The notes below the pieces were generated by a model. It was not told where the DNA came from. It saw only the letters and a list, made by a program, of their open reading frames with translations, and did no database searches. A DNA stretch of 64,000 nt from Druceiella hillmani (Eukaryota > Arthropoda > Insecta > Lepidoptera > Hepialidae): contig JAYKKI010000013.1 in the NCBI GenBank assembly GCA_039881145.1, positions 38,273,501-38,337,500 on the forward strand, in the 5' to 3' direction. The position numbers were made by a program, and so were the translations under genes. Of the stretch, positions 46,241-57,457 are shown one piece after another (the stretch's first letter is position 1; each line of letters starts with the position of its first letter).

Positions 46241-48016
46241 AATATTAGTAGGTAAGCCTGAATTACATTGGTTAGTATGTGAATGACTGTGTATATATGT
46301 ATGTGCTGTCTTAAAAGCTTATAAAAAGCACAGTATTTCCTTTTGGATTAATTTTTTTAGTGCTTAACAGCCGTACATGACTTTATATAAGTGTGCACTA
46401 CATGGATTTACAGAACTGGAAAATCGTATCTTTTTTGTCATATGCTCCATTGAAGCTTAAATTATTATTTTGTAACTACTTGAAGCAACTTATTGGCATC
46501 GAACTGGATTTGGAATGGAATCGAACTGGATTGAACTTATTGGAATCGAACTAATTTCAGGATCCTTGTATTTATATATAAGTAATTACTTTTAATGATT
46601 CGGAAATATTTTCGGAAATCTATTTAAACATTTAATTATTTACACCAAAAAAACTGCACGTGCGTATGATTTTAAAAACATATAACTTTATTAATTTATT
46701 ACTAACTAGAATCGAAACGTACATTCCTAGATTTATATTTACTACATTTTTTTTCGAAGAACTTAAAGAATTAGAATTGGCCTGTACAAACGTTTAGTCA
46801 CGTACCAAATATTTACCGAGTTCTACGTATGGAAGAACAAATGAAAATGATGAAATAATCAAAATACTATACAAAATACTTTTAAGAATATGAAAAAGTT
46901 CTAAAACATATGAAAGAAAAGAATTATTTTAAGCCAAAACAAATAAAATTTGCACTATTTTTGTATCTATTTACGTTATTGTTTTGTGAAATGTTGGATT
47001 TTACAGAAATGACGGGACAATATTCGTAAGAATTACTAAAAAATTGTAACCTTCCCAAAAACAGGAAAAAAGTGTAAATAAGCCATTTACAACGTATAAT
47101 AACAAAAGACTATCCCTCTCTAGTGTTAAAGTTTTGAAAATAATATAATTTTATCTGTCCATTTGAAAAGATTTTTTTTCCTTATCAAGGCGTACACTTG
47201 TGATTTTTTTTTAAGTTACAAAAGTTTCAGCAGAATTTTTCATAATACTGTCAAAAGTTTATATGTATTTATATATCCTAATTATATATTCTTTTCAAAT
47301 ATCAAACTCGGAAAAATTACTGAAAACACTATTTTAACCGAAAAAAGTGACTCAAAACAATATTTTTGTGTAATAATGTAACCTATTTAAAAAAAATATT
47401 TGCAATTGTAACAGGTTTCGTACTAAATTATTAGAAAATAAAATATTGAATTTATAGACAAGACAATTATAGTAATATGCACGAAATGATGGAATTACAT
47501 ATCTATTAGAGATCAGATTTATGAAAAATGGAAAACGTGCCAAAGTAATGAGAAAAATTAGAAACGTATGAAATAAAATATGACAGTATGAAAGACCTAT
47601 TTCCATACCCTCGAGTTTTGTATTGCAGAGCAAACAAATTTAGACAAACATCTGTTTTTCATATTTGAAAAACTCAGTTCACAGTCCCAAACATTTTTAT
47701 TTGCAATTAAATTGTTAAAAATGCAGAGTTTCGTTCCACAAATATTTAAATAGAATCTTTTAAGAACCCTCACGTGGCTGTCTTTCTCTCTGTTATAGCC
47801 GATATCGTCATAAACCGTTTGACGTGGAAACCTAAGATTTAAATGTGACATCAAACGGTATCAGTACTAACACATTAAAAATAAATATCTTAATTTTCAA
47901 AGGAACGGGTCGACAATTCGAAGGTTTTTTTACTTTTTATATTGCAATTGGTATCCTTGAAAGACAAATATGTGAGAAACTCAAAAACATTTTTTTTAGA
48001 ATTTTAAGTGATATAT

Positions 48017-48018
<2 letters not shown>
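46241..48018. other. AT-rich sequence with a minor repeat
   Basis: TTGGAATCGAACTGGATT-like copies lie at about 46490-46560. Frames 47163-47381, 47352-47633 and 47597-47854 show no known motifs. Confidence 0.45.

Positions 48019-48089
<71 letters not shown>
48019..48089. repeat. (AT)n microsatellite
   Basis: An uninterrupted AT run of about 70 bases directly abutting the next element. Confidence 0.95.
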
Positions 48090-48090
<1 letters not shown>

Positions 48091-48370
48091 TAGCGTGACC
48101 CGTGCGAAGTCTTCGCATTATTTATTCTATTTTACTAAAATTTACATATAGAGGCACAAGTATCAAAAGCATTGAGCTAAAGCGCCACTTTATTTATACG
48201 TGAGTGGATTTGAAATGAAACAAAAATTTTACCGACCGTCAATCATATTGACGTTGAGCCGTTAGATGGCAGCATTGCTGTTTTGTGTATATAATTTTAA
48301 TAATTAATTAATTTGCAAAAACAATAGCAATAATAATTTTTTTAGTTGTGGATGCCGGTAGAGCAAGCAA
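48090..48370 (+). mobile_element. Possible transposon terminus (CCCGTGCGAAG type)
   Basis: CTAGCGTGACCCGTGCGAAG at 48090-48109 resembles a sequence I recall at the ends of widespread insect repeats; TGCGAAGTCTTCGCA (48103-48117) is a small palindrome. The AT tract meets it abruptly, which suggests insertion into, or expansion at, the terminus. The far boundary and class are not determined. Confidence 0.3.
48264..48272 (+). promoter_or_regulatory. CTCF-like core motif
   Basis: AGATGGCAG, preceded by CGTT, resembles the AGATGGCGC core with two differences. Confidence 0.2.
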
Positions 48371-49099
48371 TTATCTATAAAATGATATATAATTTATGTG
48401 GATTAGTTGTGAGGTTTTTTCTAAAAAGGGAGTGTAACATCTTAACCTTAGCGTATTAATATATATGATGATATGATGATGATGATGATGATATCTTTGA
48501 AGAGATACTATTGGCTGAGAGACATGAAAATATTTAAAAGTTATCCCAAAATCACAATAATATGCAAAAAGGAAAGAATGTTGATAGGATCTGGTCAAGA
48601 AATTACGAAGAAACTACCTCTTATTATTTTTTAAATTTTCGTGTGTACCCAAATATTTGAGGAACTTTTTAGTGAGAGTTCTACTCGATAGTTTCTTATT
48701 ATATCTAATTTTGTCCAACTGGCTTAGTCAAATATTATAATTTATCCAGACTCTTTGCTAGTCAAATATTACAACTGAGTAAAGAGCGAAATTATAAGGG
48801 CCACAGTATGGTCCGAATCATACGTGCGATTTTCAACTGACGTAAGAAATTTATTAATTTATTTAGTACATAAAAATTTTAAATGTTAATGCAAGCAAAA
48901 AATGTTAGCACGCAAACATATATATACGCATCTAAGAAAATTCGACGAAAAGCTAGACTTTTTAGATACGAATTTTATTTAATAATTACAAAAAAGACGA
49001 TAAATAATAAAACTATTTGACACGTGAATAACTTTCATACATTTCTGTTTACTAGTGCATAAGTTGTTTGCAACAAGTCATCGCAGTTGCCTACCTAGA
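48371..49099. other. AT-rich sequence with an (ATG)n run
   Basis: A short ATG/GAT trinucleotide run lies at about 48468-48492; such runs can mark a LINE tail, but no LINE body is visible next to it. Otherwise nothing was recognised. Confidence 0.4.
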
Positions 49100-49260
49100 G
49101 TCTATTAATTTTCTTATCAGGCGTGTGGTTCACGAGGTCGCCAAAGTAAATACGTGGCTTGCAGAAGATCTGCCATTACGGCGCATGTCTGGGGTCTACC
49201 GAGTGTCGTCTTATCAGGAGTAGGGGTCAGCGATATCGTTGCAAGTTCCTGGATGGTGAC
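49100..49260. other. GC-richer island of probable repeat origin
   Basis: Balanced composition with several CpGs (GGCGTGTGGTTCACGAGGTC type). Minus frame 49117-49383 and plus frame 49159-49401 read through it without a known domain; the minus frame contains QTCAVMADLLQATYLLWRPR. Its position next to the LINE relic at 49.45 kb suggests transposon-derived DNA, but this is unproven. Confidence 0.3.
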
Positions 49261-49282
49261 CAAATAACTCACGTATTCACGC

Positions 49283-49285
<3 letters not shown>

Positions 49286-49342
<57 letters not shown>

Positions 49343-49370
49343 TTTTTATTTTTTCTTTTTTTTTTTTTTT
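49286..49370. repeat. (AT)n microsatellite followed by oligo(T)
   Basis: The AT run covers 49286-49340, and a T-rich stretch with few interruptions covers 49341-49370. Confidence 0.95.
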
Positions 49371-49452
49371 TATCCACCGACATAAATTAATCAAATATTA
49401 GAACATATGCAGAATTAGATAGCGGATATACACAGATTAATAAAAAAATAAA

Positions 49453-49925
49453 ATGTCATTTGGCTGTGCAGCATTCGGGAAAATTTGTCATATTTTCTCA
49501 TTCGGAAAAATTTGTCAGTATTTGACGTCGGAAGCTTTCAACCAGTTTATGTTGCCACAAACAATAGCGAGACATGGTCGCTTGCGTAAAAAGACTCTAA
49601 GTTACTCGGTAAACTATAGAAAGGGCCTTGCTCGGGATATCTCTATGATATGTGGTCTACAATGAAGAGAGCCATAGCAGAACCAAGATTGTAGACACAG
49701 CTTTTAATACGTGAAGACTGAAGTGCCAATGGGCAAGTCATGTAGAACACAGAACCTACAACCGTTGAAGAAAGAGAGTTCTCGATTGGTAACCATGAAC
49801 CTGAAGATGCACAGTAGGACGGCCCGTCACTAAGTAAATAGAGGATCAGATAATGACGCAGGAAGCTGTTGGACATGGTCTTTGGGGGAGATATATGTTT
49901 ATCATTGGACGCCTTCCAGCCAATG
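49453..49925 (+). pseudogene. RTE-like LINE C-terminal relic with 3' tail
   Basis: This corresponds to the thumb and C-terminal part of a LINE reverse transcriptase. FGCAAFGKICHIFS, then ICQYLTSEAFNQFMLP (frame from 49453), match the segment after the RT fingers. A second frame near 49688 reads IVDTAF-T-stop-RLKCQWASHVEHRTYN, then RKRVLDW. After several stops CTVGRPVTK follows, matching the C-terminal block that in relatives ends in GRPxxRW. Near 49880, WSLGEIYVYHW fits the terminal GEAYVQQW-like motif. Most stops fall where arginine or tryptophan codons are expected, so they look like point decay of CGA or TGG. The tail GATAATAACGATTATATAAT at about 49922 resembles the short-repeat 3' ends of RTE elements. 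Clearly inactive. Confidence 0.88.
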
Positions 49926-50395
49926 ATAATAACGATTATATAATAATAACATGAAGTACAAATATATTTAATTTAAAACTAGAGGTACTAAAACGCATGG
50001 TTTTTTAAATTTTAAACGATGACGAATGAAACATATACATAAATATATAGCATATCAGTCGTGAATCACGAAGCTACTCCATAATCGTATGCCTGAGCTG
50101 TCAATGGAGCAGAAGAAAATATCAAAAATCGGACTCATCTCCTAAGACCACATTGATAAACGCAAGTGCGAGCGCTACAAAATATTGTTCTGCTTTCGAG
50201 GCCGGTAAATAAAAATAAACTAATTTATTTAATTAAATAAACTATAAGTTTGTCTTCCAATATAATAGTAAAGAAGATATAAATATTGGTTCAAATTGTC
50301 ACAATTATAAAATGTGTGGAAAGAAATCCTAAATTGAATATAGATGGTGCTAGATTTCTTGCAGATTTTGGCTTTGCCCGGGCAAAAAGGACCAT
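49926..50395. other. Unrecognised sequence
   Basis: No repeat or domain was recognised. The frame beginning at 50286 starts here and runs into the next minisatellite; its unique part reads NIDGARFLADFGFARAKRT. Confidence 0.35.
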
Positions 50396-50600
50396 GCTTG
50401 ATGATGCATATCTTTTATTCGCTTTTTTACGTAATGATTATTTAATTAAGGATGATGCTTGCATTTTATTCGCTTTTTTACGTAATGATTATTTAAGAAG
50501 GGATGATGCATGTCTTTTATTCCCTTTGATTCATAATTATTATTTAATTAAGGGTGATGCATGTCTTTTATTTCTTTATTACATAATGATTATTTACGAT
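50396..50600. repeat. Minisatellite, 51 bp unit
   Basis: About four units share GATGATGCATGTCTTTTATT and TACGTAATGATTATTTAA. The unit is 17 codons long, so the frame 50286-50603 repeats a DDACLLFAFLRNDYLIK-type peptide; this is a consequence of unit length and not evidence for a gene. Confidence 0.9.
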
Positions 50601-52874
50601 TAGCCATTTTACAAAAACACTGAAATATGTGCCTTGTTATTTCTATCAGAGTCTAAATTCTAATTTTATTTCCCCTAGCTTTAATGATATCAAAATTCCT
50701 AGGCAATACGTCACCTGTTTTTAAATATTGAAGGTCTAAATTTGGATAAATATTTTCTTGGCGAGTTATTTTATGTTATTAATTCAATTGTAGTGACGAG
50801 ACATATCGATTACATAGTCTAAAATGTATGTACCGATAACATAATAAGTTTCGCAAAATAGTTTTAAGTTCAACCGGTGTAATTTACATATTTTTCCACT
50901 AATATTTGACATATTTAATAAATTTTACCCTTTATCTTACTTTAGCATGACAGTTTCAACATTACTTCAACGTAATATCGGTTATCTCTTGATCTATGGC
51001 CTTAGTTGAACATGGAAAGTTTCTAGAAGCATTCTTATTTCTTCTAAGGATTCTCATAAATGTGACATGAATTAAACTTTATGTTGGGAATATTTCATCG
51101 TAACATGCATTAAACGTCGTCTAAAAAGCCGTGTTTTCATGAAGGTATAGGTACTTAAACTAATCTTCCACTATATATCTTATTTTTGTCGAACAGTTTT
51201 CTAAGAAATTTTCTCGGCAATAAATTTAGAATTTATTTACGATATTATATTTTGTATAAAAGGTAATGATGAAAAACTATATTTTACTTTATGAAAATTT
51301 GTTTTATTTCGTAAAAACCTTCATTTTAATTTCTTATATTTGTTAAATGCGTACAGATTGATCGTTAGTTATATCGTGTGTGTATGCTAGTATTGTTTGC
51401 GATTTAAAAAAAAAAATTTCTTTATTTTATGAAAACTCTATACCAAAATAGTAGACAAAAACTCAAAATTTTCCAAAATCCGATATGTATTCTTTTGTTT
51501 GAAAATACTAACTTTTTTTTTAATTTCCGCCCTTTATCGGTGAAATGGTGGTCTAAGCTTCAACTTTTCAAAAATTCTATATTTATTTACGATTTATTTT
51601 TTTTTTTAAATACTTTCTTGTATAATTTCACAACACACTCTAAATTTTAAAAAAAATTTCTTCTCCATTTTCCAAAACTTTTCGCTAAGACTAAAATTTA
51701 CAGTCATGATCTTCAATGCATTGAAATCAATTCCACGTTCAAAATTATAAAAAATACGTCTTTCGAATTTCCAAAATGGCGCAAGATGGCGGATTTTTGC
51801 AAAAAATTAACTCGAATCGAGATGCGGCCTCAGGAATATCTTCGTTAAATTTTATTAAACTATTTTGAGTTTTACTGAAGCTATCTAGTTACAAAAATGA
51901 CACAAACACGCTCAGCCTACTGAAAAGTAGACATCACTTAGCTCACTTTAATATGAGCACGTTAGGTTTGTATATAAGTGTTTGTAGGTTTAAAGTTCCG
52001 TGGAGAAGATCAGTTTGAAGTGAAACTTCTTTATTTTAAATGTAATAAATAGAGTCTTGTCATCAAATATATGCACTTAATTTACCTGAGCATAAACTTT
52101 ACAATGAATTGTTTAGAAACGAATTGCGTTGATTCTTAGAGTTTAGATTACAATTTAGACTATACTTAGTTTATACCGAATAATCTATAGGAGCCTTAAA
52201 ATATGTCTTGTGGAAATTAAGTAAGGAATTTTAAATTCAATAGCTCTGTAGTGTGTCGACTTAATAAATTGTGAGATCTTTCACAGCGGTTTAATCTAAG
52301 ATAGATGCTGCGTACATAATAGCCTAGAGTAATGCCATAAATATGGATTTATTACATGTATCAGCAAAGTGGTATAATAGCATTGAGTGAAGACGTTATA
52401 CCGGCTTAGTGTGAAATATTACTAATGAATGATTGAATTATTACTAGAGGCAAGGATGAAAAGGTCAGCCTTTATCATGTTATTATATTATATTTGATAT
52501 TTTATCGAAAACCTTCGAATTACAGAGATAATTACTACTACAAATAACTAAGAATCAAAATAATCATAACAACAAATTAATCTGCATCGTATTCAATACC
52601 TTGTAGATGGCTATGCAGTTATGATATCTATGCACAAATAATATAATTGAAATAAGAAGACGGTGTCTCTAAGTATTTTGTTATTATATTTATAGACTTT
52701 CTTCAAAAGCGGGAAAGATTTCTAATACGATTAATGTTTTAACTATTTACTAACATTTTCCTTTTTAATTTTCATTTCAACTTTAATGCTTTAGTGTTTT
52801 ATCGAAGTTACAGAAAACATATTTCAAAAAGGAATAAATAAAAGTTTTTAGTCAAACTCATAGGTACAATTACT
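50601..52874. other. AT-rich stretch without recognised features
   Basis: Near 51772-51795, CCAAAATGGCGCAAGATGGC is a doubled ATGGCG motif of a kind common in arthropod repeats. The frame 51429-51650 is Phe/Asn-rich and incidental. Confidence 0.45.
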
Positions 52875-53572
52875 TTGACACTATTTGTATGTGGATTAAA
52901 CTCATTTTGAATCAGATATTTGGTCATCACTTATTGGGCAACTAATATTTTGGAACCTAATTTTATGCAGGAACTGTGTTAAATACATATTTCTTTATGC
53001 GTGTAAGTATTGGGTATAGGTCAGTTCATATTCAATTTCTTTTTACCACCATATTGTTTTCAAAAAATCTTCGGTGTTTATATAAAGATAGCTTGTTTTT
53101 ATTTAAACATATTTCTTTATGCGTATAAGTATTGTAAATATTGTGTTTAGAAATATAGAAATGTTTAATTCCTTTTACTACTATATAATTTTCTAAAAAT
53201 GTTCGACGTTTATATAAAACTCGACACTTCCTTGATATGTAGGTCGAATTCGTTTTGAATCAGATATTTGGTCATCACTTATTGGGCAACTAATATTTTG
53301 GAACCTAATTTTATGCAGAAACTATGTTAAATACATATTTCTTTATGCGTGTAAGTAATGGGTTTAGATCAGTTCATATTCACTTTCTTTTTACCACCAT
53401 ATAGTTTTCAAAAAATTTTGGGAGTTTATATAAAGATAGCTTGTTTTTATTTAAACATATTTCTCTATGCGTGTAAGTATTGTAAATATTGTGTTTAGAA
53501 ATATAGAAATTTTTATTTTCTTTTGCCACTATATAATTTTCTAAAAATGTTCGGCGTTTATACAAATATAAC
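52875..53572. repeat. Tandem duplication of a 348 bp unit with internal half-repeats
   Basis: TTTTGAATCAGATATTTGGT begins at 52905 and 53253, and similarity continues through the whole unit. Within each unit, two related halves of about 120 bases share ATATTTCTTTATGCGT-TAAG and TTTCTTTTACCAC-ATAT-like blocks, so an older duplication preceded the larger one. The minus frame 53380-53565 is incidental. Confidence 0.9.
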
Positions 53573-54288
53573 TTGTTTTCTATTTAATAGCTGCTTTACG
53601 TGATTTCATATATAAAAATCGTATTATCATCGAAAACTAAACATCGTCCTTTTATTTTAAATTCTTTTTCCCAATATGAAAAAAAAGAATAACACATAGT
53701 ACCATATCTTACAATATTTTATTCCTTTTTACTTTATCTTATCGTAAATGGTATGAAAATAGATTCGCAGGTATGTTACATTTTACTTTTGCTAAGATAA
53801 ATATGCTGTGTGATAATATGTAAAACAAAAACTCCTGTATATGTTGTATTATACCTTCTGCTATGCAAAATTTCAGTTGAAATCCAATTAATTTTTACGA
53901 AGCAATACAAACGTAACTGTAAAAAGTAAAATACAAATATGTAAAAGAACACACGATTTTCGTTTTTGAAATCAGTTGAAATAATAGCTTTTTACATAAA
54001 TTATAAGAGTAGTTTTATCTATACAATAAAGTATAAAAATCATGCTTTGGATTTAACTTTGTTACTATTTGATATTTTTTTTCCTAAAACTATAAAGAAC
54101 AAACATTTTGTGAGATTTTCCCCGTTTTCTCATAAAGAAATTCAACCTACCTAATCATTAATAATTTTGTGCTCATGGAGAATACTACTAACCAGCAGGA
54201 AATAAAATACCTAAGATGTTTCTGCTATAAACTACAATTACATATAAAATATGATGATCACTGATTGTCAGAACATAAGTTTTTAAAT
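53573..54288. other. AT-rich sequence, nothing recognised
   Basis: No frame or repeat of note was seen between the duplication and the copia-like scrap. Confidence 0.45.
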
Positions 54289-54390
54289 AATATTTACCTC
54301 CCAGTTGCACGTTTTCTACTGAGACAAGTATCGATTAAGACTTTACTGGACTTTAATGAACTGAATTTCTTTTTTATTAAAGTTAGAGAA
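54289..54390 (+). pseudogene. Possible Ty1/copia-like reverse transcriptase scrap
   Basis: Within the frame 54265-54468, NIYLPVARFLLRQVSIKTLL resembles the start of the copia RT domain, where a YxPVA block is followed by a T/S-I-R-T-L-L block. Two or three extra residues sit between the blocks, and the expected QMDVK motif afterwards is absent. With about thirty comparable residues the match could be chance. No LTR or other pol domain is nearby. The end of the frame overlaps the tandem array that follows. Confidence 0.3.
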
Positions 54391-54404
54391 ATATTCTTTG
54401 AAGC

Positions 54405-55140
54405 TGTTTTTGGAATCATGTCAATGTGGATGAACTGGGAATACTTCGAAACCGCTGTAGTTTTTTAGGGATATCTACATATAATAACCATAATAGTTAC
54501 AAAAAATAAGCCTATTTACTGTTATTGAACAGCTTTGGAAAAAAGGGAATAAATAAATATAATCTATTTGTATGTTCGTGAAAACAAACAAGTCGTCTTT
54601 TTTAAATTTAGGCCAGTGAAATAAATGAAAGAAGCAAGCCTTAAGTAATTTTTTGGAATCATGTCAATGTGGTTGAACTGGAAATATTTGGAAACCGCTG
54701 TAGTTTTATAAGTATATCTACATATAATAACCATAATAGTTACAACAAATAAGCCTATATACTGTTATTGAACAGCTTTTGAAAAAAGGGGTAAATAAAT
54801 ATAAACCATTTGTAAGTTCGTGAAAACCAAAAAGTTATCTACTTCCAATTTGAAAAAGTGAAATAAATGAAAAGAAAAAAAAAACCTTAAGTAAATTTTT
54901 AGTATCATCTCGATGTGGATGAACTGGAAATATTTGGAAACCGCTGTAGTTTTATAAGGATATCTACATATAATAACCATAATAGTTACAACAAATAAGC
55001 CTATTTACTATTATTGAACAGCTTTGGAAAAAAGGGAATAAATAAATATAAACTATTTGTATGTTCGTGAAAACCAAAAAGTTATATACTTTCAATTTAG
55101 ACCAGTGAAATAATTGAAAAAAACAAGCCTTAAGTAAATT
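54405..55140. repeat. Tandem array, three units of about 245 bp
   Basis: TGGAATCATGTCAATGTGG-like sequence starts at 54411, 54654 and 54900 (periods 243 and 246). The units share GAAACCGCTGTAGTTTT, ATCTACATATAATAACCATA and TTATTGAACAGCTTT with low divergence, so this is one of the younger arrays. Minus frames 54765-54980 and 54964-55230 are shadows of it. Confidence 0.93.
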
Positions 55141-56411
55141 AATTACGAGTATCAGTAATCGTCTTGCAATAAATGGAGGTTGCTTCTTTTCCTTTATATC
55201 TCTTTTATAGTTAAATAATTTATTGACCATATGTTCATAGAAACCTCTTGCTTCTTTTGAGGCCTTTTATTGTGTTAACCCTTGAAGTTAAACGAAATTA
55301 TGATTATAACTTGAAGTCGCATATTCAATGACATTTCATCAAAATACTACTACTATTTCATCAAGATATGATGTCCAAGAACATTTTTGTAACGTATAGA
55401 AATTAAGTTGAAAAGTAAAATATATTTAATCTAAAGTACGAGTGTTCTACAAGGCATAAAACACAACCTATTTGGGTTAATATAGGTTCGAAGATGAAAA
55501 CCGCTGAAAGAAAATTTTATATTGATCTATATTATTATTTTATTCATGTGAATTTTTATCAAGGTAGCCAGCTATTGACTGAGAATCTAATATGCGAGCC
55601 GACAAGGTCATAAATATATCAAAGCCTTACTCAGCTTTCGTCAAAGGCTGCGTCTATTCCAACGGGCAGTGTTGAAAATTATTCAAAATGAGGTAATAAT
55701 GGTCTAGAGTTGCCGTTTTTATTTTATTATATTGTATAAACATTAAAATATTTACATATTTAAATTGTAATCTATTATGGTTATTTAGATATTATTCTCG
55801 AATTCAATGTATCATTTTACCATCCTAATCCCACGCATATATAATAATAACTGTGCCTAAGACTTCGTACGCAGAGACGACTGAAGAACATGTACCGATG
55901 CCGTTTTTTATCAGTATACTTCCACATTTCAATTCTGGCCACATCAATTATGGCGGCATATAATGTCTGGGTGGAAAATTTCATTCCACGATTTAATATA
56001 CACATAGCGCTATCTATTGACATATAAAGCTATACTGTACGATTCAGTAATTACTGCATGTCGAGCAGCTAGGCATTTCTTTACTATTGTTGTACTAATG
56101 CATAATAAACGCATTTTTTAATTCGCAAAGTTTGCATTTTATAATTTCGCAAAGTTCTGATGGAGTTTAATCGTGTATAACGAAATAGAAAGTAAATATT
56201 ACTTAAGATGATCCACATATTTTTGTGAAAACTTCGTCTGGGTCAGCAGTTTCTTAAGTAACACGTTAACAAACAAATACACAAACACACAAAATAACCA
56301 AAAGTCAATAGCAATGCATTCCTTCACTTATCCTTCATCCTTGCAATAATTTTTTTATAAATAATTTCAACATGCCAACAAACAAAAATTATAGTTTTCT
56401 TATTGGTAAAT
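55141..56411. other. Unrecognised sequence
   Basis: The part 55840-56030 is less AT rich, and the minus frame 55817-56023 passes through it without a known motif. A CTCF-like motif lies at 56007. Confidence 0.35.
56007..56015 (-). promoter_or_regulatory. CTCF-like core motif, weak
   Basis: GCGCTATCT followed by ATTGACA differs by one base from GCGCCATCT and shares the ATTGA flank of the 3948 site. Confidence 0.25.
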
Positions 56412-56427
56412 TATATATATGTATATA

Positions 56428-56466
<39 letters not shown>
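56412..56466. repeat. (AT)n microsatellite
   Basis: An AT run with GT and TT interruptions. Confidence 0.95.
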
Positions 56467-56469
<3 letters not shown>

Positions 56470-56689
56470 ACAAAATATATTATATATATGCTAACAATGA
56501 TATCTTTGCATTTATCCTACCTCAAAAAACTTCGAAGTCAATTGACATATTTTGTTGAGAATATACTCAATATATGAGCATTGAGGACATTTCAATAATA
56601 TAATATGTTATAAATCATAACATAAATATTTTAGATGCAAAACGAAAAACCTTCTTCCATATTACACCTGTGACCATTTAATCATCTCC

Positions 56690-56880
56690 CCTCACTATAA
56701 TCTGATACACCCTCCAATTCTAACAAATTTCACAATTTATATCACAGGCTATTAACTCTCTGAGGACATTGCCCTCGGTCATTGCCTTCGCGAGAGTCTA
56801 ATCGAGGTTGATAAGTGATACTCTCGCTCGTAATGAAACATCGGCCCCGTATTTTCTTTTACACGAACACCGTATCTGAT
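56690..56880. other. Less AT-rich island
   Basis: Non-repetitive and balanced in composition, with CCCTCGGTCATTGCCTTCGC near 56770. No coding frame stands out. A candidate conserved non-coding element. Confidence 0.3.
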
Positions 56881-57142
56881 TTGAAATCTAATTTAAAAAT
56901 GTCGAATTTATATTCATTCGAATATTCTATACATTTCAATACTTAATTTCCTAATGATATCAACCAAAAAAATAATGTCCTTAATCTTCGTCTCTTGCCG
57001 AAGAGAAAAATGTAAGTGAAAATATTGATTTTCAAATCTGAATATTGATGTAGAAGATTTTCGATTACTTTCGTCCACTAAAAAAAAGAAACAATATAAA
57101 TTTGAAATAAAAAAGATCCTCGTGTAATAAATATATACTCGT

Positions 57143-57275
57143 GTTATAAAACAAAGTGCTTGACCCCGTCTGCCTGCCCCTATATGGTTTTTATAGTAAC
57201 TACTGAATGGATTTTGTTATGATTTTCATTAATATATTTAGATAGATTGATACACGAGGAAGGTTTAAATCTAGA
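57143..57275 (+). repeat. Relic of a widespread insect repeat, possibly Helitron-like
   Basis: The order TTATAAAACAAAGT, CCCCGTCTGCCTGCC, AACTACTGAATGGATTTTG and GAGGAAGGTTTAA matches, from memory, a dispersed repeat common in insects. I cannot confirm the class, and no terminal structure is visible. Confidence 0.4.
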
Positions 57276-57287
57276 ATTTATGAATGA

Positions 57288-57457
57288 TTTCATCGCAATT
57301 ACCCGACTGGCAATTACATGACTTGTTTCATCGCAATTACAAAACTGACATTTACATGACTTACTTCATCGCAATTACCCGACTGGCAATTACATGACTT
57401 GTTTCATCGCAATTACAAGATTGACAATTACATGACTTATTTCATCGCAATTACCCG
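57288..57457. repeat. Tandem minisatellite, 38 bp unit
   Basis: About four and a half copies of a unit beginning TTTCATCGCAATTACCCGAC, at 57288, 57326, 57364, 57402 and 57440. Units alternate between an ACCCGACTGG and an ACAA-ACTGAC type, suggesting a 76 bp higher-order pair. Confidence 0.93.

Noticed and set aside
29345..49925. Three same-strand RTE-like fragments (endonuclease, RT, C-terminus) in colinear order about 10 kb apart, as pieces of one split element
   Set aside because: The 39 kb relic carries its own C-terminal end, and the fragments differ in subfamily wording and decay, so they are independent insertions.
50286..50603. Repeat-containing protein gene of 105 codons
   Set aside because: The frame is maintained by a 51 bp minisatellite; the unique part is short and unrecognised.
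54289..54390. Firm copia assignment
   Set aside because: Only about thirty residues are comparable and the QMDVK block is absent, so it is kept as a low-confidence feature only.
57288..57457. CRISPR-like regular repeats of 38 bp
   Set aside because: Units are contiguous without unique spacers, and the genome context is eukaryotic; it is a minisatellite.
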